A stretch of DNA of 64,000 nt. Source: Agrobacterium cucumeris. Its GTDB lineage: Bacteria; Pseudomonadota; Alphaproteobacteria; Rhizobiales; Rhizobiaceae. Positions 18,524 to 27,340 of this stretch are shown here, in pieces. Below the pieces are notes generated by a model. The model ran no database searches. It was not told the origin of the DNA and was given only the letters and a program-made list of their open reading frames with translations. The translations under genes and the position numbers were made by a program. The first letter of the stretch is position 1. Every line of letters starts with the position of its first letter. The stretch lies in contig NZ_CP080387.1 in the NCBI RefSeq assembly GCF_030036535.1, positions 1,488,001-1,552,000 on the forward strand, given 5' to 3'.

Positions 18524-19444
18524 ATGTCGAACAAGCCAGCCTCTCAGCAAACCCGCCTTACGGACTGGCTCATCTTTCTGGCTGTGCCGTTCTTTTTCTC
18601 CAGCAACGTCATTTTCGGCCGTGGCGTCGTCGGCGAGGTCTCACCCTTCATCGCCGCCTTCATCCGCTGGATCGGATCGACCCTCATCATCGCGCCCTTC
18701 ATGATTGCCGACTGGCGCAACTGCCTGGCGTTCCTGCGCCACAAAACGCTGCTGTGGCTCGTTCTCGGCATTCTCGGCATGGGCATCTGCGGCGGCGTGG
18801 TCTATTGGGGTCTGACCATGACGACGGCTGCCAACGGCACGCTGATCTACACGACATCGTCACTGTTCATCATCCTCTTCCAGCGCATCTTTCAGGGCCG
18901 GCGCATCAGAAAGCTCGAAGTGGCAGGCATGATCATCGCCTTTGCCGGCGTGGCGGCCATCGTGCTCAAGGGTGATATGTCCGCTCTCTGGCACATGAAT
19001 TTCAACATCGGCGATTTCGCGATCCTCACGGCAGCCATCGCCTTTGCGATCTATTCGCTGCTGCTGCGCGATCCGGAAGCCCGGCAGATGGCCTCCTTCA
19101 GCCTCTTCGGCCTGATTGCGCTGTCCGGCGCGCTGGTACTGCTGCCGCCGGCGGCCCTCGAACTGGCCCAGGGCGGAATGCTGCCGGCGACACCGATGGC
19201 CTGGGCGAAGATCGGCGGCATCATTCTTTTCGCCTCGCTGCTCGCCTTTTATTGTTTCACCCATACGGTGCGCGTTTTCGGCCCGGCCACGGCCGGTATC
19301 ACGCTTTATATGATGCCGCCGGTCTCGATCCTCATGGCAACGTTTTTCTTTGGGGAGAGCTTCGAGACCTATCACGCCATCGGCATCGTGCTGGTCACCG
19401 GCGGCGTGGTCATCGCCACCGCGCCAATCGGCCGAAGGACCTGA
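18524..19444 (+). CDS. DMT-superfamily transporter (EamA family)
   Basis: 306 residues with ten predicted transmembrane helices in two EamA repeats (about 15-150 and 165-300). Recognisable pieces are FFFSSNVIFGRGVVGEVSPF, the repeat-end LKGDMSALWHMN, and FGPATAGITLYMMPPVSILM in the second half. EamA carriers export or import small metabolites such as amino acids or nucleotides; the substrate cannot be read from sequence. It starts 24 bp after the glnA terminator and is independent of it. A second, distinct EamA gene lies at 23535. Confidence 0.9.
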   Translation: MSNKPASQQTRLTDWLIFLAVPFFFSSNVIFGRGVVGEVSPFIAAFIRWIGSTLIIAPFMIADWRNCLAFLRHKTLLWLVLGILGMGICGGVVYWGLTMTTAANGTLIYTTSSLFIILFQRIFQGRRIRKLEVAGMIIAFAGVAAIVLKGDMSALWHMNFNIGDFAILTAAIAFAIYSLLLRDPEARQMASFSLFGLIALSGALVLLPPAALELAQGGMLPATPMAWAKIGGIILFASLLAFYCFTHTVRVFGPATAGITLYMMPPVSILMATFFFGESFETYHAIGIVLVTGGVVIATAPIGRRT

Positions 19445-19534
19445 GCGGCGGGACGGCAATACGGGCGGGATACCCCTAGCCCTTGATATTTCGCATTCCG
19501 CCCCCAACTATTAGTGGGAAAGGAAGTTCATGCC

Positions 19535-19864
19535 ATGAAACAAAGAGACGCAAAATTCACGCTTGGCGAGATCGTCCGCCACAAGGTGTTTCCGTTCCGC
19601 GGCGTGGTCATCGACGTGGACCCGGAATATGCCAATACCGAGGAATGGTGGAACGCCATTCCCGCCGATATCAGGCCGGATCGCGACCAGCCCTTCTATC
19701 ATCTTCTGGCCGAAAACGAGGAGACGGAATATGTCGCCTATGTTTCCGAGCAGAACCTCGTCCACGACGAAAACGAGACGCCGCTTAGAAATCCCAATAT
19801 CGGCCGCATCTTTGACAAGGCGCCGAACGGTGAATGGCGTCCGAAGATGTCGACGGCGCATTGA
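19535..19864 (+). CDS. hspQ: Heat-shock protein HspQ (YccV-like, hemimethylated-DNA-binding fold)
   Basis: 109 residues from the ATG at 19535; GGAAAGGAAG lies about ten bases upstream. The YccV-like domain is complete: AKFTLGEIVRHKVFPFRGVV, IDVDPEYANTEEWW, then QPFYHLLAENEETEYVAYVS and EQNLVHDENETPLRNP. In Enterobacteria HspQ binds hemimethylated oriC DNA and serves as a Lon adaptor. It is monocistronic and shares a bidirectional terminator with the IalB gene. Confidence 0.93.
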   Translation: MKQRDAKFTLGEIVRHKVFPFRGVVIDVDPEYANTEEWWNAIPADIRPDRDQPFYHLLAENEETEYVAYVSEQNLVHDENETPLRNPNIGRIFDKAPNGEWRPKMSTAH

Positions 19865-19900
19865 CGCAAGCCTGAAATACCCACCCCTCCCAGGGCATAA

Positions 19901-19929
19901 AAAAACCGGTCTGTCGCCAGACCGGTTTT
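19901..19929. terminator. Bidirectional terminator between hspQ and ialB-like gene
   Basis: AAAAACCGGTCTG at 19901-19913 pairs with CAGACCGGTTTT at 19918-19929 around a TCGC loop. A-rich and T-rich flanks on both sides let it serve both convergent genes. Confidence 0.92.
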
Positions 19930-19954
19930 GTCATTCTTGACGCTGGTGAAGCGA

Positions 19955-20611
19955 TCAGGGCTTCGGCGCGGTCTTGGCGGCGTCCTGAGCGGCTTCCAGC
20001 TTCTTGCGAGCCTCTTCGGCCTTCTTCTGCATGCCTTCCTGCAGGCTGCGCTGGCTTTCGGCCAGCTGCGACTGGGTAATGGCAGCACCGTCGTAAGCGC
20101 CGGTGAAACCGGAGAGTGCGATCTTGATCGGGTTCGGCGCGCGGCGGAAGTTGATGGAGGTGAAGACCACCTCGCTACCCTTCTTCAGGGAAGCGATCAT
20201 AGCATCCGTCAGCGGCACTTCAGCCGTGCACTTGTCGGGAAGGCAAACGGCGTAATCGAGCTTCTGGCCCTTGCCGCCATCGATCTGCATCATCACGCCC
20301 GGAGGAACGAGACGCGCGGTCGGAACGGAAACCTGCAGCAGCTTGCGGTTGACCTTGCCTTCAACGGTGATGAGGCCGACAGCGGTGATCATCTGGCCGT
20401 TCTGGGCAAGAACCACGTTCTGCACGACGCAGACATCGTTGTCTTCCTGCTTGGAGCAGGTCTTGAACCAGCCGAGCGGCGGAGCGCCGGCGCCCTGAGC
20501 GGCGGGAGCAGCATCCTGTGCCTGCGAGATGGCCGGAGCGGACACTGCGCCGAGAGAAAGGACCAGAGCGGACAGAGCCGTCCGGGTGAATGTGTTTGCC
20601 TTTTGCATCAT
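19955..20611 (-). CDS. Invasion-associated locus B (IalB)-family protein, exported
   Basis: 218 residues. The first 32 form a signal peptide (TALSALVLSLGAVSAPAISQ, cut after AQA-like residues), followed by an Ala/Pro linker. The IalB domain runs about 45-175: GWFKTCSKQEDNDVCVVQNV, LLQVSVPTARLVPPGVMMQI, then YAVCLPDKCTAEVPLTDAMI with paired cysteines. The last 40 residues are a charged helix rich in Glu, Lys and Ala. IalB proteins are periplasmic or outer-membrane associated; the name comes from a Bartonella erythrocyte-invasion locus. Their role in soil bacteria is unsettled. Confidence 0.9.
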   Translation of the reverse strand: MMQKANTFTRTALSALVLSLGAVSAPAISQAQDAAPAAQGAGAPPLGWFKTCSKQEDNDVCVVQNVVLAQNGQMITAVGLITVEGKVNRKLLQVSVPTARLVPPGVMMQIDGGKGQKLDYAVCLPDKCTAEVPLTDAMIASLKKGSEVVFTSINFRRAPNPIKIALSGFTGAYDGAAITQSQLAESQRSLQEGMQKKAEEARKKLEAAQDAAKTAPKP

Positions 20612-20938
20612 AAGAGTTCCGTCTCCTGAATGTCTGCCAGAACAGAACCGCTAAGATCCTGTTCGCCGATGGCGGTATCCTTCTGCCCGTTCAACTGTCG
20701 TTTAAATGAGGCAAATGCGTGACCCGTCTCTTCCGGCCACCCTGTTACATGCCGATCGCGGCGATATCCAGCACTTCTTTAACTTTTTCTTGAGCTGGGC
20801 CAAGATTTCCCACCCTCGCATGGGTCCCGCCAAGGGCCTGTGCTACATATTTGCCAGAATCATAACGAAAAAGCCAAATCATGACGATAAACCGATCATC
20901 ATGACAAATCGGACGGACAGTTGAGACAGGATAATAAC
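20612..20938. other. Divergent promoter region, no gene
   Basis: 327 bp between the IalB gene and the solute-binding protein gene. A short rightward frame at 20706-20924 has no ribosome site and an unlikely composition, so I do not call it. Nothing else is recognised. Confidence 0.5.
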
Positions 20939-22786
20939 ATGCGCAACCTTGCGGCCCTCATCCCCGCATTGTTTCTTTTGGGCTCATCCCTGCTTCCCGC
21001 CGGGAGCGCCCAGGCGCAGCCGCTTCACGGCATTTCCATGCACGGCACACCGGCGCTGCCGGCTGATTTCCGGCACTTCCCTTACGTCAATCCGGACGTG
21101 AAAAAAGGCGGCCGCATCTCCTATGGCGTCGTTGGCACCTTTGACAGCCTCAATCCCTTCGTTCTCAAGGGAATGCGTACCACCGCGCGCGGCGTCTGGG
21201 ACCCGGAATTCGGCAACCTGCTCTACGAACCGCTGATGCAGCGTTCCACCGACGAACCCTTCAGTCTCTACGGCCTGCTGGCTGAAACGGCAGAGTGGGA
21301 CGAGGAGCGCAGCTTCATCCAGTTCAACATTAATCCGAAGGCGAAATGGTCGGATGGCGAGCCGGTAACGCCTGACGACGTGATCTTCACATTCAATCTC
21401 CTGAAGGAGAAAGGCCGCCCGCCCTTCAACAGCCGTCTGGACGGCGTGGCGAAGCTGGAAAAAATCGGCGATCATGGCGTGCGTTTCACCTTCAATGAGA
21501 AGGCAAACCGCGAAACGCCGCTTATTCTCGCCTCCTCCACCCCCATTTTGCCGAAACATGCGATCGATCCGGAAAAATTCGAACAGGCGGGTCTCGGTCC
21601 GGTCGTCGGCTCGGGTCCATACCGAATCAAGACCCTGCGGCCGGGAGAACGAATCACCTGGGAGCGGAACCCGGACTATTGGGGCAAGGATATTCCGAGC
21701 AAGGTTGGCTTTGAGAATTACGACGAGATAACCGTCACCTATTTCCTTCAGGTCACCACCATGTTCGAGGCCTTCAAGAAGGGCGATATCGACATTTACC
21801 CGGAAGGCGACGCCATCAACGGCACCTCCGATACCTCGCATTGGGGGCAGGCTTACAATTTCCCGGCCGTGCATCGTGGCGATATCGTCAAGGATGTGTT
21901 CCAGCCGCAGCTGCCTTCCGGCATGTTCGGCCTGGTGTTCAACACCCGCCGCGCCGTCTTCGCCGACGAGAAGGTGCGCGAGGGCCTGTCCTATGTCCTC
22001 GATTTCGAGTGGATGAACAGGAATATTCTCGGCGGTGCCTTCAAGCGCACGCAGAGCTACTGGCAGAACTCGCCGCTCGGCGCGTTCGGCAATGCCGCCG
22101 ATGCGCGCGAGCTGGCACTGCTTGGCGACGCGGCGAAAACCATGCCGACGGAACTGCTGGCGGGAACCTATGCCATGCCCACCACCGACGGCACCGGTGC
22201 GGACCGCAAGGTGCTGAAACTGGCCGTCGATAAGCTGAAAGAGGCCGGATACAGCATCAGGAACGGCAGGATGTCCGATGCCAATGGCCGTCAACTCGCC
22301 TTCGAGATCATGACGCAGAACCCGGCGCAGGAGCGCATAGCGCTTGCCTATCAGCGCTCCCTCAACCTTATCGGCGTCGCCATGGGCATCCGCTCGGTTG
22401 ATGACGGTCAATATCAGGCCCGTTCGAACAGTTTTGATTATGACATGATCATCCGCTCCCTGCCCTCCTCGCTTTCGCCGGGGGCGGAGCAGCTTAACCG
22501 CTGGAGTTCGCTGTCACGCGACGCGCAGGGCAGCTTCAACTATGCGGGGGCCGCCAGTCCCGATATAGACCGGATGATCGAGGCCCTGCTGCAGGCCCGT
22601 TCGACGGAAGATTTCCAGGCAGCCGTGCGCGGTTACGACCGTCTGCTGGTTGCCGGTCACTACGTCATTCCGCTCTATTACATCGGTGCGCAATGGATCG
22701 CCCGCTGGAAATATATCGACCGCCCGGATATCACCCCGATATCAGGCAATCAGAAACAGACCTGGTGGGATGCGCGGGCGCAATAA
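20939..22786 (+). CDS. Extracellular solute-binding protein, family 5 (oligopeptide type)
   Basis: 615 residues from the ATG at 20939, which has AGGA nine bases upstream. A signal peptide (ALIPALFLLGSSLLPAGSAQ) is followed by the SBP_bac_5 domain: GGRISYGVVGTFDSLNPFVL, WDEERSFIQFNINPKAKWSD and GEPVTPDDVIFTFNLLKEKG. The FDSLNPFVLKG opening resembles YejA-type proteins used in uptake of peptides and microcin C. No permease or ATPase genes are adjacent, so it is an orphan receptor or works with a transporter encoded elsewhere. Confidence 0.92.
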   Translation: MRNLAALIPALFLLGSSLLPAGSAQAQPLHGISMHGTPALPADFRHFPYVNPDVKKGGRISYGVVGTFDSLNPFVLKGMRTTARGVWDPEFGNLLYEPLMQRSTDEPFSLYGLLAETAEWDEERSFIQFNINPKAKWSDGEPVTPDDVIFTFNLLKEKGRPPFNSRLDGVAKLEKIGDHGVRFTFNEKANRETPLILASSTPILPKHAIDPEKFEQAGLGPVVGSGPYRIKTLRPGERITWERNPDYWGKDIPSKVGFENYDEITVTYFLQVTTMFEAFKKGDIDIYPEGDAINGTSDTSHWGQAYNFPAVHRGDIVKDVFQPQLPSGMFGLVFNTRRAVFADEKVREGLSYVLDFEWMNRNILGGAFKRTQSYWQNSPLGAFGNAADARELALLGDAAKTMPTELLAGTYAMPTTDGTGADRKVLKLAVDKLKEAGYSIRNGRMSDANGRQLAFEIMTQNPAQERIALAYQRSLNLIGVAMGIRSVDDGQYQARSNSFDYDMIIRSLPSSLSPGAEQLNRWSSLSRDAQGSFNYAGAASPDIDRMIEALLQARSTEDFQAAVRGYDRLLVAGHYVIPLYYIGAQWIARWKYIDRPDITPISGNQKQTWWDARAQ

Positions 22787-22813
22787 CCGGTCCAGACAAG
22801 GGAAGATGAAACC

Positions 22814-23482
22814 ATGGAACGCATCGTTATCGACGTCGTATCGGATATGGTCTGCCCCTGGTGTTATCTTGGCAAGGCAAGGCTCGACCTTGCCATTGCC
22901 GAGGTGCAGGACGAGATCAGCGTCGACGTGAACTGGCGTCCTTATCGCCTCAATCCGGATTATCCGCCTGAGGGCGTCGACCAGAAGGCCGCCCTTGAGG
23001 AAAAGCTCGGCAAGGAGCGTCTGGAGCAGGCGCATGTCACGCTGGTGCAGCTCGGCAAGGAAGTCGGCATCCACTATGATTTCGATGCGATCAAGATCGG
23101 CCCGAACACGCTCGATGCGCACCGCCTGTCGCTCTGGGCCCATTCCGAAGGCCGTGACGTTCAGGAAAAGATCGTCACCGGTCTGTTCAAGGCGAATTTC
23201 GAGGAAGGCCGCAACATCGGCGATCACGCCGTGCTGACCGATATCGCCGAAAAGGCGGGCATGGACGCCAAGGTGGTGGCGCGGCTTCTGGCATCCGATG
23301 CGGACAAGGATACGGTTGTCGCCGAAATTGATGCGGCGCAGCAAATGGGCGTCGCCGGCGTGCCGTTTTTCATCCTCGACCAGAAATACGCCATCAGCGG
23401 TGCGCAAACGCCTGATGTCCTGATTGCTGCACTGCGGGATATTGCAAAAATCAAGGCAGACGAGCATAAGTCGATGAACTGA
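22814..23482 (+). CDS. DsbA-family oxidoreductase (FrnE-like)
   Basis: 222 residues without signal peptide. The thioredoxin-like core carries the redox motif CPWC (residues 14-17 in SDMVCPWCYLG) and the FrnE-type motifs NWRPYRLNP and HRLSLWAHSEG. The cis-proline region is GVAGVPFFILDQKYAISGAQ. FrnE-like proteins are cytoplasmic disulfide isomerases/reductases tied to oxidative-stress resistance; the same fold includes 2-hydroxychromene-2-carboxylate isomerase. It starts 28 bp after the solute-binding protein gene and may be co-transcribed with it. Confidence 0.92.
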   Translation: MERIVIDVVSDMVCPWCYLGKARLDLAIAEVQDEISVDVNWRPYRLNPDYPPEGVDQKAALEEKLGKERLEQAHVTLVQLGKEVGIHYDFDAIKIGPNTLDAHRLSLWAHSEGRDVQEKIVTGLFKANFEEGRNIGDHAVLTDIAEKAGMDAKVVARLLASDADKDTVVAEIDAAQQMGVAGVPFFILDQKYAISGAQTPDVLIAALRDIAKIKADEHKSMN

Positions 23483-23534
23483 CGGTCGAACCACCGGCAG
23501 CTTACCCTAACCGATAAACTGTTGGTGTTTTCCC

Positions 23535-24467
23535 GTGTCCGACCAGACCCTGAAAGGCATTCTGCTTGCCTTTGCCGCCTTCGCTGCCTACGCATGGAGC
23601 GATGCGAGCGTTAAACTCATAGAAGGCCAGATTTCGCCGATCGAATCGGCCTTCTTCGGCGCCCTGTTCGGCTTTGCTGCCCTGCCCTTCATCCGCAAAC
23701 ACAACGACCGCTGGGTGGATATCGTCAGAACGACGAACCGCCCCTTGTGGATCATCCGCTTTTTTGCCGCCGGCACCGGCGCAGTCGGCAGCGTGACCGC
23801 CTTCACCCATCTTTCCATGGCGGAAGCCTTTGCGTTGATCTTCCTGCTCCCTTCCTTCGTCACCATCATGTCGGTGGTATTCCTGAAGGAACAGGTGGGC
23901 ATAAAGCGCTGGTCGGCCGTCATCATCGGTTTCCTCGGTGTACTGGTCATCCTGCGGCCGGGCTTCCGCGAACTCGGCATCGGCCATCTCGGCGCCATCA
24001 TCGGCGGCTTCAGCGGTGCACTCAGCATCGTCATCTTCCGCGCCATGGGACCGTCGGAAAAGAATGTCTCGCTTTATGGTGCCGGTGTGCTCGGCTGTCT
24101 CACCATAAGCGGCATCGCCATGGTGCCGACTTTTGTCATGCCAGCCGGCGAGCAATGGCTGCTGCTGGCGGGATATGGCCTGCTCGGCGCTCTTGGCAAC
24201 GTACTGGTCATGTATGCCGCCCAATATGCGCCCGCCGCCATGATCGGCCCGACGCAATATAGCCAGATGCTCTGGGCCATCCTGTTCGGTTACCTGATTT
24301 TCGGCGACCGTATCGACGGATGGATGCTGGTCGGCATCGCCCTCATCGTCGGCTCCGGCCTATTGACGCTGATCCGCGAGAAGCAGAGAAAGGTGCCGCT
24401 GCCCGCTTCGATCGCTGCCACCGACCAGAACGTTGCCGTCGGCATCACGCCGGAAAATCCCTCATAA
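23535..24467 (+). CDS. DMT-superfamily transporter (EamA family), second copy
   Basis: 310 residues starting at GTG 23535. There are ten predicted helices in two EamA repeats: LLAFAAFAAYAWSDASVKLI at the start, FLPSFVTIMSVVF-type helix in the first half, and AAQYAPAAMIGPTQYSQMLW in the second. The pattern A-x-x-P-x-Q-Y-x-Q-x-x-W resembles carriers of the RarD/EamA group. It follows the DsbA-like gene by 52 bp on the same strand. Substrate unknown. It shares only low similarity with the copy at 18524. Confidence 0.88.
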   Translation: MSDQTLKGILLAFAAFAAYAWSDASVKLIEGQISPIESAFFGALFGFAALPFIRKHNDRWVDIVRTTNRPLWIIRFFAAGTGAVGSVTAFTHLSMAEAFALIFLLPSFVTIMSVVFLKEQVGIKRWSAVIIGFLGVLVILRPGFRELGIGHLGAIIGGFSGALSIVIFRAMGPSEKNVSLYGAGVLGCLTISGIAMVPTFVMPAGEQWLLLAGYGLLGALGNVLVMYAAQYAPAAMIGPTQYSQMLWAILFGYLIFGDRIDGWMLVGIALIVGSGLLTLIREKQRKVPLPASIAATDQNVAVGITPENPS

Positions 24468-24593
24468 GTTCGCCCCTCATAGGTTTGAAAAACGAGACCT
24501 GGCGGCTTGCACCATAAATATGGCGTGTTCCGCCACTGCGATGGCACGATGCGCGACCTATGTTGGCACTCTCCAAGAGCAAGAGGTGCCGAC

Positions 24594-25421
24594 ATGAACA
24601 TACGAACCCAACCGACCGCCCTCGTTACCGGCGCGTCATCCGGCATGGGCAAAAGCATCGCCAAACGCCTGATCGCCGATGGCTATCTCGTCTATGTCGC
24701 CGCGCGCAGCATCGACAGGATGGCGGACCTGGAAAAGCTTGGCGCGATTGCGCTGCGCATGGACATCTCAAGCGACGAGGACATCGTCGCCGCTGTCGCC
24801 GCGATTACCGCACGATCCGGTGGCGTCGACGTGCTGGTGAACAACGCCGGCTACGGGCTTTACGGCCCGGTCGAGGAGATTCCGCTCGACGAGGCGCGCT
24901 ACCAGTTCGAGGTCAACGTCTTCGGCACCGCCCGTCTGACACAGCTCCTTATGCCGGCCATGCGCGCAAGCGGCAAAGGCACGATCGTCAACATCACCTC
25001 GATGGGCGGCAAGATCTACACCGTTCTGGGTGCCTGGTATCACGCGACCAAACACGCACTGGAAGGCTGGTCGGACAGTCTGCGGCTGGAAGCCGAGCCA
25101 TTCGGCATCCGCGTCGTGGTGATCGAACCGGGCCTGATCGAGACCGGTTTCGGTGCGGCCGCAGCGCAGGGTCTCCTCGAACGCTCGGCAAACGGCCCTT
25201 ATGCGAACATGGCGCAGAGCGTTGCGGCTTCCATGGACCGAAGCTACGGTAAGGGTATGGGCACCGATCCCGAGGTCATTGCCGACGTGGTGAGCAAGGC
25301 GGTCAGGTCCGCCCGCCCGAAGACACGTTATGCGGCCGGCAAATACGCCCGGCTGATGATCGGCGTGCGCAAATGGTTCGGAGACCGGGCCTTCGACAGG
25401 CTGATCAGAAGCCAGATGTAG
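24594..25421 (+). CDS. Short-chain dehydrogenase/reductase (classical SDR)
   Basis: 275 residues from the ATG at 24594 (AAGAGGTG six bases upstream). The NAD(P) site TGASSGMGKSIA, the structural NNAGYGLYG, and the catalytic Ser/Tyr/Lys (INITSMGGK, WYHATKHALEGWSDSL) are all present. PGLIETGFG follows as usual. SDRs of this type act on sterol-like, retinol-like or small carbonyl substrates, and the substrate cannot be named. The AraC gene 22 bp downstream on the same strand probably regulates it or is co-transcribed. Confidence 0.92.
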   Translation: MNIRTQPTALVTGASSGMGKSIAKRLIADGYLVYVAARSIDRMADLEKLGAIALRMDISSDEDIVAAVAAITARSGGVDVLVNNAGYGLYGPVEEIPLDEARYQFEVNVFGTARLTQLLMPAMRASGKGTIVNITSMGGKIYTVLGAWYHATKHALEGWSDSLRLEAEPFGIRVVVIEPGLIETGFGAAAAQGLLERSANGPYANMAQSVAASMDRSYGKGMGTDPEVIADVVSKAVRSARPKTRYAAGKYARLMIGVRKWFGDRAFDRLIRSQM

Positions 25422-25443
25422 AAAGAAGGCCGGAGGTCGGATC

Positions 25444-26445
25444 ATGAGCAGGGATTTGAGCGACAGGTGCAGGCTGCCCCAGGCTTTCTGGCGGGCGGCG
25501 GAGCGTATGGGGCTGCCCGCTCCGGCCCTGCTGCGGCAGGCGAAGCTTCCCGCAACGCTGCACATCGCCCCGGATGCATGGTTGACCACGGCGCAATATT
25601 TCGACCTGTGGCGGGCGGTCGAGGCCCTGTCGCAGGATTCGGCCATCGGCCTGCGGATGACGGTCGAGACAGACACGGCGATGCATCCACCCGCCACCAT
25701 GTCAGCCTTCTTCGCCCGCGACTATCGCGACGGGCTGCACCGGCTGGCCCGCTTCAAGCGACTGTGCACCCCGGAAGAGCTTTCGGTAACGGAAAGCGAC
25801 GGCGAGGCCCGGATCGCCGTAAGATGGTTGCACACTGACGAGGCCGAGCCGGATGCTGCGGCCGACATCACTTTCGCCGCCCTTCTCGAACTGGGGCGGC
25901 GGGGCACCGGCAGACACGTCACCCCGGTTCGGGTGGAGATGATTCGCCGTGGACCTGTTTCCGACGTCCATCGGAGTTATTTCAATGCACCCATCCGCAC
26001 CGGCTGTTCGCAGAATGCCATGGTGCTGAAACGCGACGATCTCGATCTTCCCTTTGCCGGGCATAATCCAGAACTGCTGGCTATACTGGAGCCCGCACTT
26101 GCGGCCTCCCTTGGCGAGATCGAGGCGCAATCCTCGCTGCCGGAGCAGGTCAAGATTCTGATCAAACGCCGCATCGCAAGCGGCAAGCCGGAGATTTCCG
26201 AGGTGGCGCGTGAACTTGGCATGAGCGAAAGAACCCTGCAGCGTCGTATCACCGAACAGGGATCGAACTATCGAGCGCTCATTGAGCAGGCGCGGCAGGA
26301 ACTCGGTCGCGACCTGCTTTCAGACAAACGCAATGGAATTGAAGAGATAGCCTTCCTACTCGGTTTTCAGGACACCGGCTCGTTCTATCGGGCATTTCGA
26401 ACGTGGGAAGGCGTGACGCCAGCCCAGTGGCGAGGGAGACACTGA
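25444..26445 (+). CDS. AraC-family transcriptional regulator (Arabinose_bd type N-terminus)
   Basis: 333 residues. GGAGG lies nine bases before the ATG. The N-terminal half is the ligand-binding domain of OruR/ArgR-like AraC proteins (LPAPALLRQAKLPATL, YFDLWRAVEALSQDSAIGLR). The C-terminal half has both helix-turn-helix motifs: ISEVARELGMSERTLQRRIT and IEEIAFLLGFQDTGSFYRAF, ending TPAQWRGR. It is probably the regulator of the adjoining SDR gene. Confidence 0.92.
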   Translation: MSRDLSDRCRLPQAFWRAAERMGLPAPALLRQAKLPATLHIAPDAWLTTAQYFDLWRAVEALSQDSAIGLRMTVETDTAMHPPATMSAFFARDYRDGLHRLARFKRLCTPEELSVTESDGEARIAVRWLHTDEAEPDAAADITFAALLELGRRGTGRHVTPVRVEMIRRGPVSDVHRSYFNAPIRTGCSQNAMVLKRDDLDLPFAGHNPELLAILEPALAASLGEIEAQSSLPEQVKILIKRRIASGKPEISEVARELGMSERTLQRRITEQGSNYRALIEQARQELGRDLLSDKRNGIEEIAFLLGFQDTGSFYRAFRTWEGVTPAQWRGRH

Positions 26446-26541
26446 CATTGAACAGAGCGTCGTCAGCTACCGGCCAAAGGCCGGAAGCTGCCTCTCGCTT
26501 TCCGCGTCGCGCGGCTCATTGCGCCTGCCGGATTTCACGAC

Positions 26542-26877
26542 CTAGTCGCAAACCCTGGCCCGATACATATCGCCCCAGCCATTCTGTCGCCAGACGACGT
26601 GGCAGCGCGGATAGGCGGGCTGATAGATCACCGGCGGGCCATAAACCGGCGGGCCGTAAAATGGCTCTCCATAATACGGGCCGCCATAGGAATGCCGCGC
26701 CCCGGCGACGATGGCGCCACCGATAATCGCTCCGGCGATACCTGCGGCAATGCCGCCGCCATGCCCGTGTCCAAAGTGGTTGCGTGCTTCCGCCTGGTTG
26801 GTGGTGGCAATTGTGGTGCCCGCAATTGTCAAAGCAACCAGACCTGCGGAGGCGAACCTGTTCATCCTGGTCCACAT
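26542..26877 (-). CDS. Small exported glycine/proline-rich protein
   Basis: About 111 residues from the ATG at 26877, with GGAG seven bases upstream. A signal peptide ends near NQAEA. The mature part has a His/Gly patch (HFGHGHGGG), a glycine-zipper-like hydrophobic stretch (IAAGIAGAIIGGAIVAGA), then repeated PxYGxP units (GGPYYGEPFYGPPVYGPPV), and a Cys-containing tail. The layout is that of small periplasmic or outer-membrane-associated proteins common in rhizobia. No defined family or function is assigned. Confidence 0.7.
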   Translation of the reverse strand: MWTRMNRFASAGLVALTIAGTTIATTNQAEARNHFGHGHGGGIAAGIAGAIIGGAIVAGARHSYGGPYYGEPFYGPPVYGPPVIYQPAYPRCHVVWRQNGWGDMYRARVCD

Positions 26878-26901
26878 TGTCTTGCTCCTTCGTCTTCCCA
26901 C

Positions 26902-27119
26902 TCACGCATCATATTGAGCGCAATGCAGGAGATGAAAACAAGACTACGCCCGCCGAAGCTACCGGCGCATGTCCGTTTCATTACATCCCGGTAATGTTTG
27001 CGGAGCCTCCGGGGCTGGGAGGTTCATAAAGCAGATGGATGTCGGAGGTTTCGATGTTGGTTTGTCTGGATGTGCTTTAGGTGTTGGTTTTCGGGAGCTT
27101 GTTCATTGACGGCGGGCGA
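26902..27119. other. Intergenic region leading into the second palindromic repeat
   Basis: No gene seen. A short rightward frame crossing 26998-27294 runs through the repeat element and is not credible. Confidence 0.5.
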
Positions 27120-27305
27120 CGCGCGTGGGGCTTACCCCCTCTGCCCTGCCGGGCATCTTCCCCACAAGGAGGGAGATCGGCAAGCGGCACTACCACAGCT
27201 TCATTCGCCAACGTTGAGATGGGCGAGACCTTTGCCACAGATCGATCTCCCCCCTTGTGGGGGAGATGCCCGGCAGGGCAGAGGGGGGGGGTAAAGCGAC
27301 ACACG
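27120..27305. repeat. Long palindromic intergenic repeat, copy 2
   Basis: Left arm 27121-27177 and right arm 27241-27305 are inverted copies (GCGTGGGGCTTACCCCCTCT against the end of the right arm) around a 63-bp centre. Arms and centre match the copy at 8539-8720; the centre AAGCGGCACTACCACAGCTT differs from copy 1 at only a few bases. The outer 18-bp arms of copy 1 are absent here. It lies in the tail region downstream of mfd. Confidence 0.9.
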
Positions 27306-27340
27306 CCCTATGACCAATGCCCGCCCCGGAAAGCTCACAT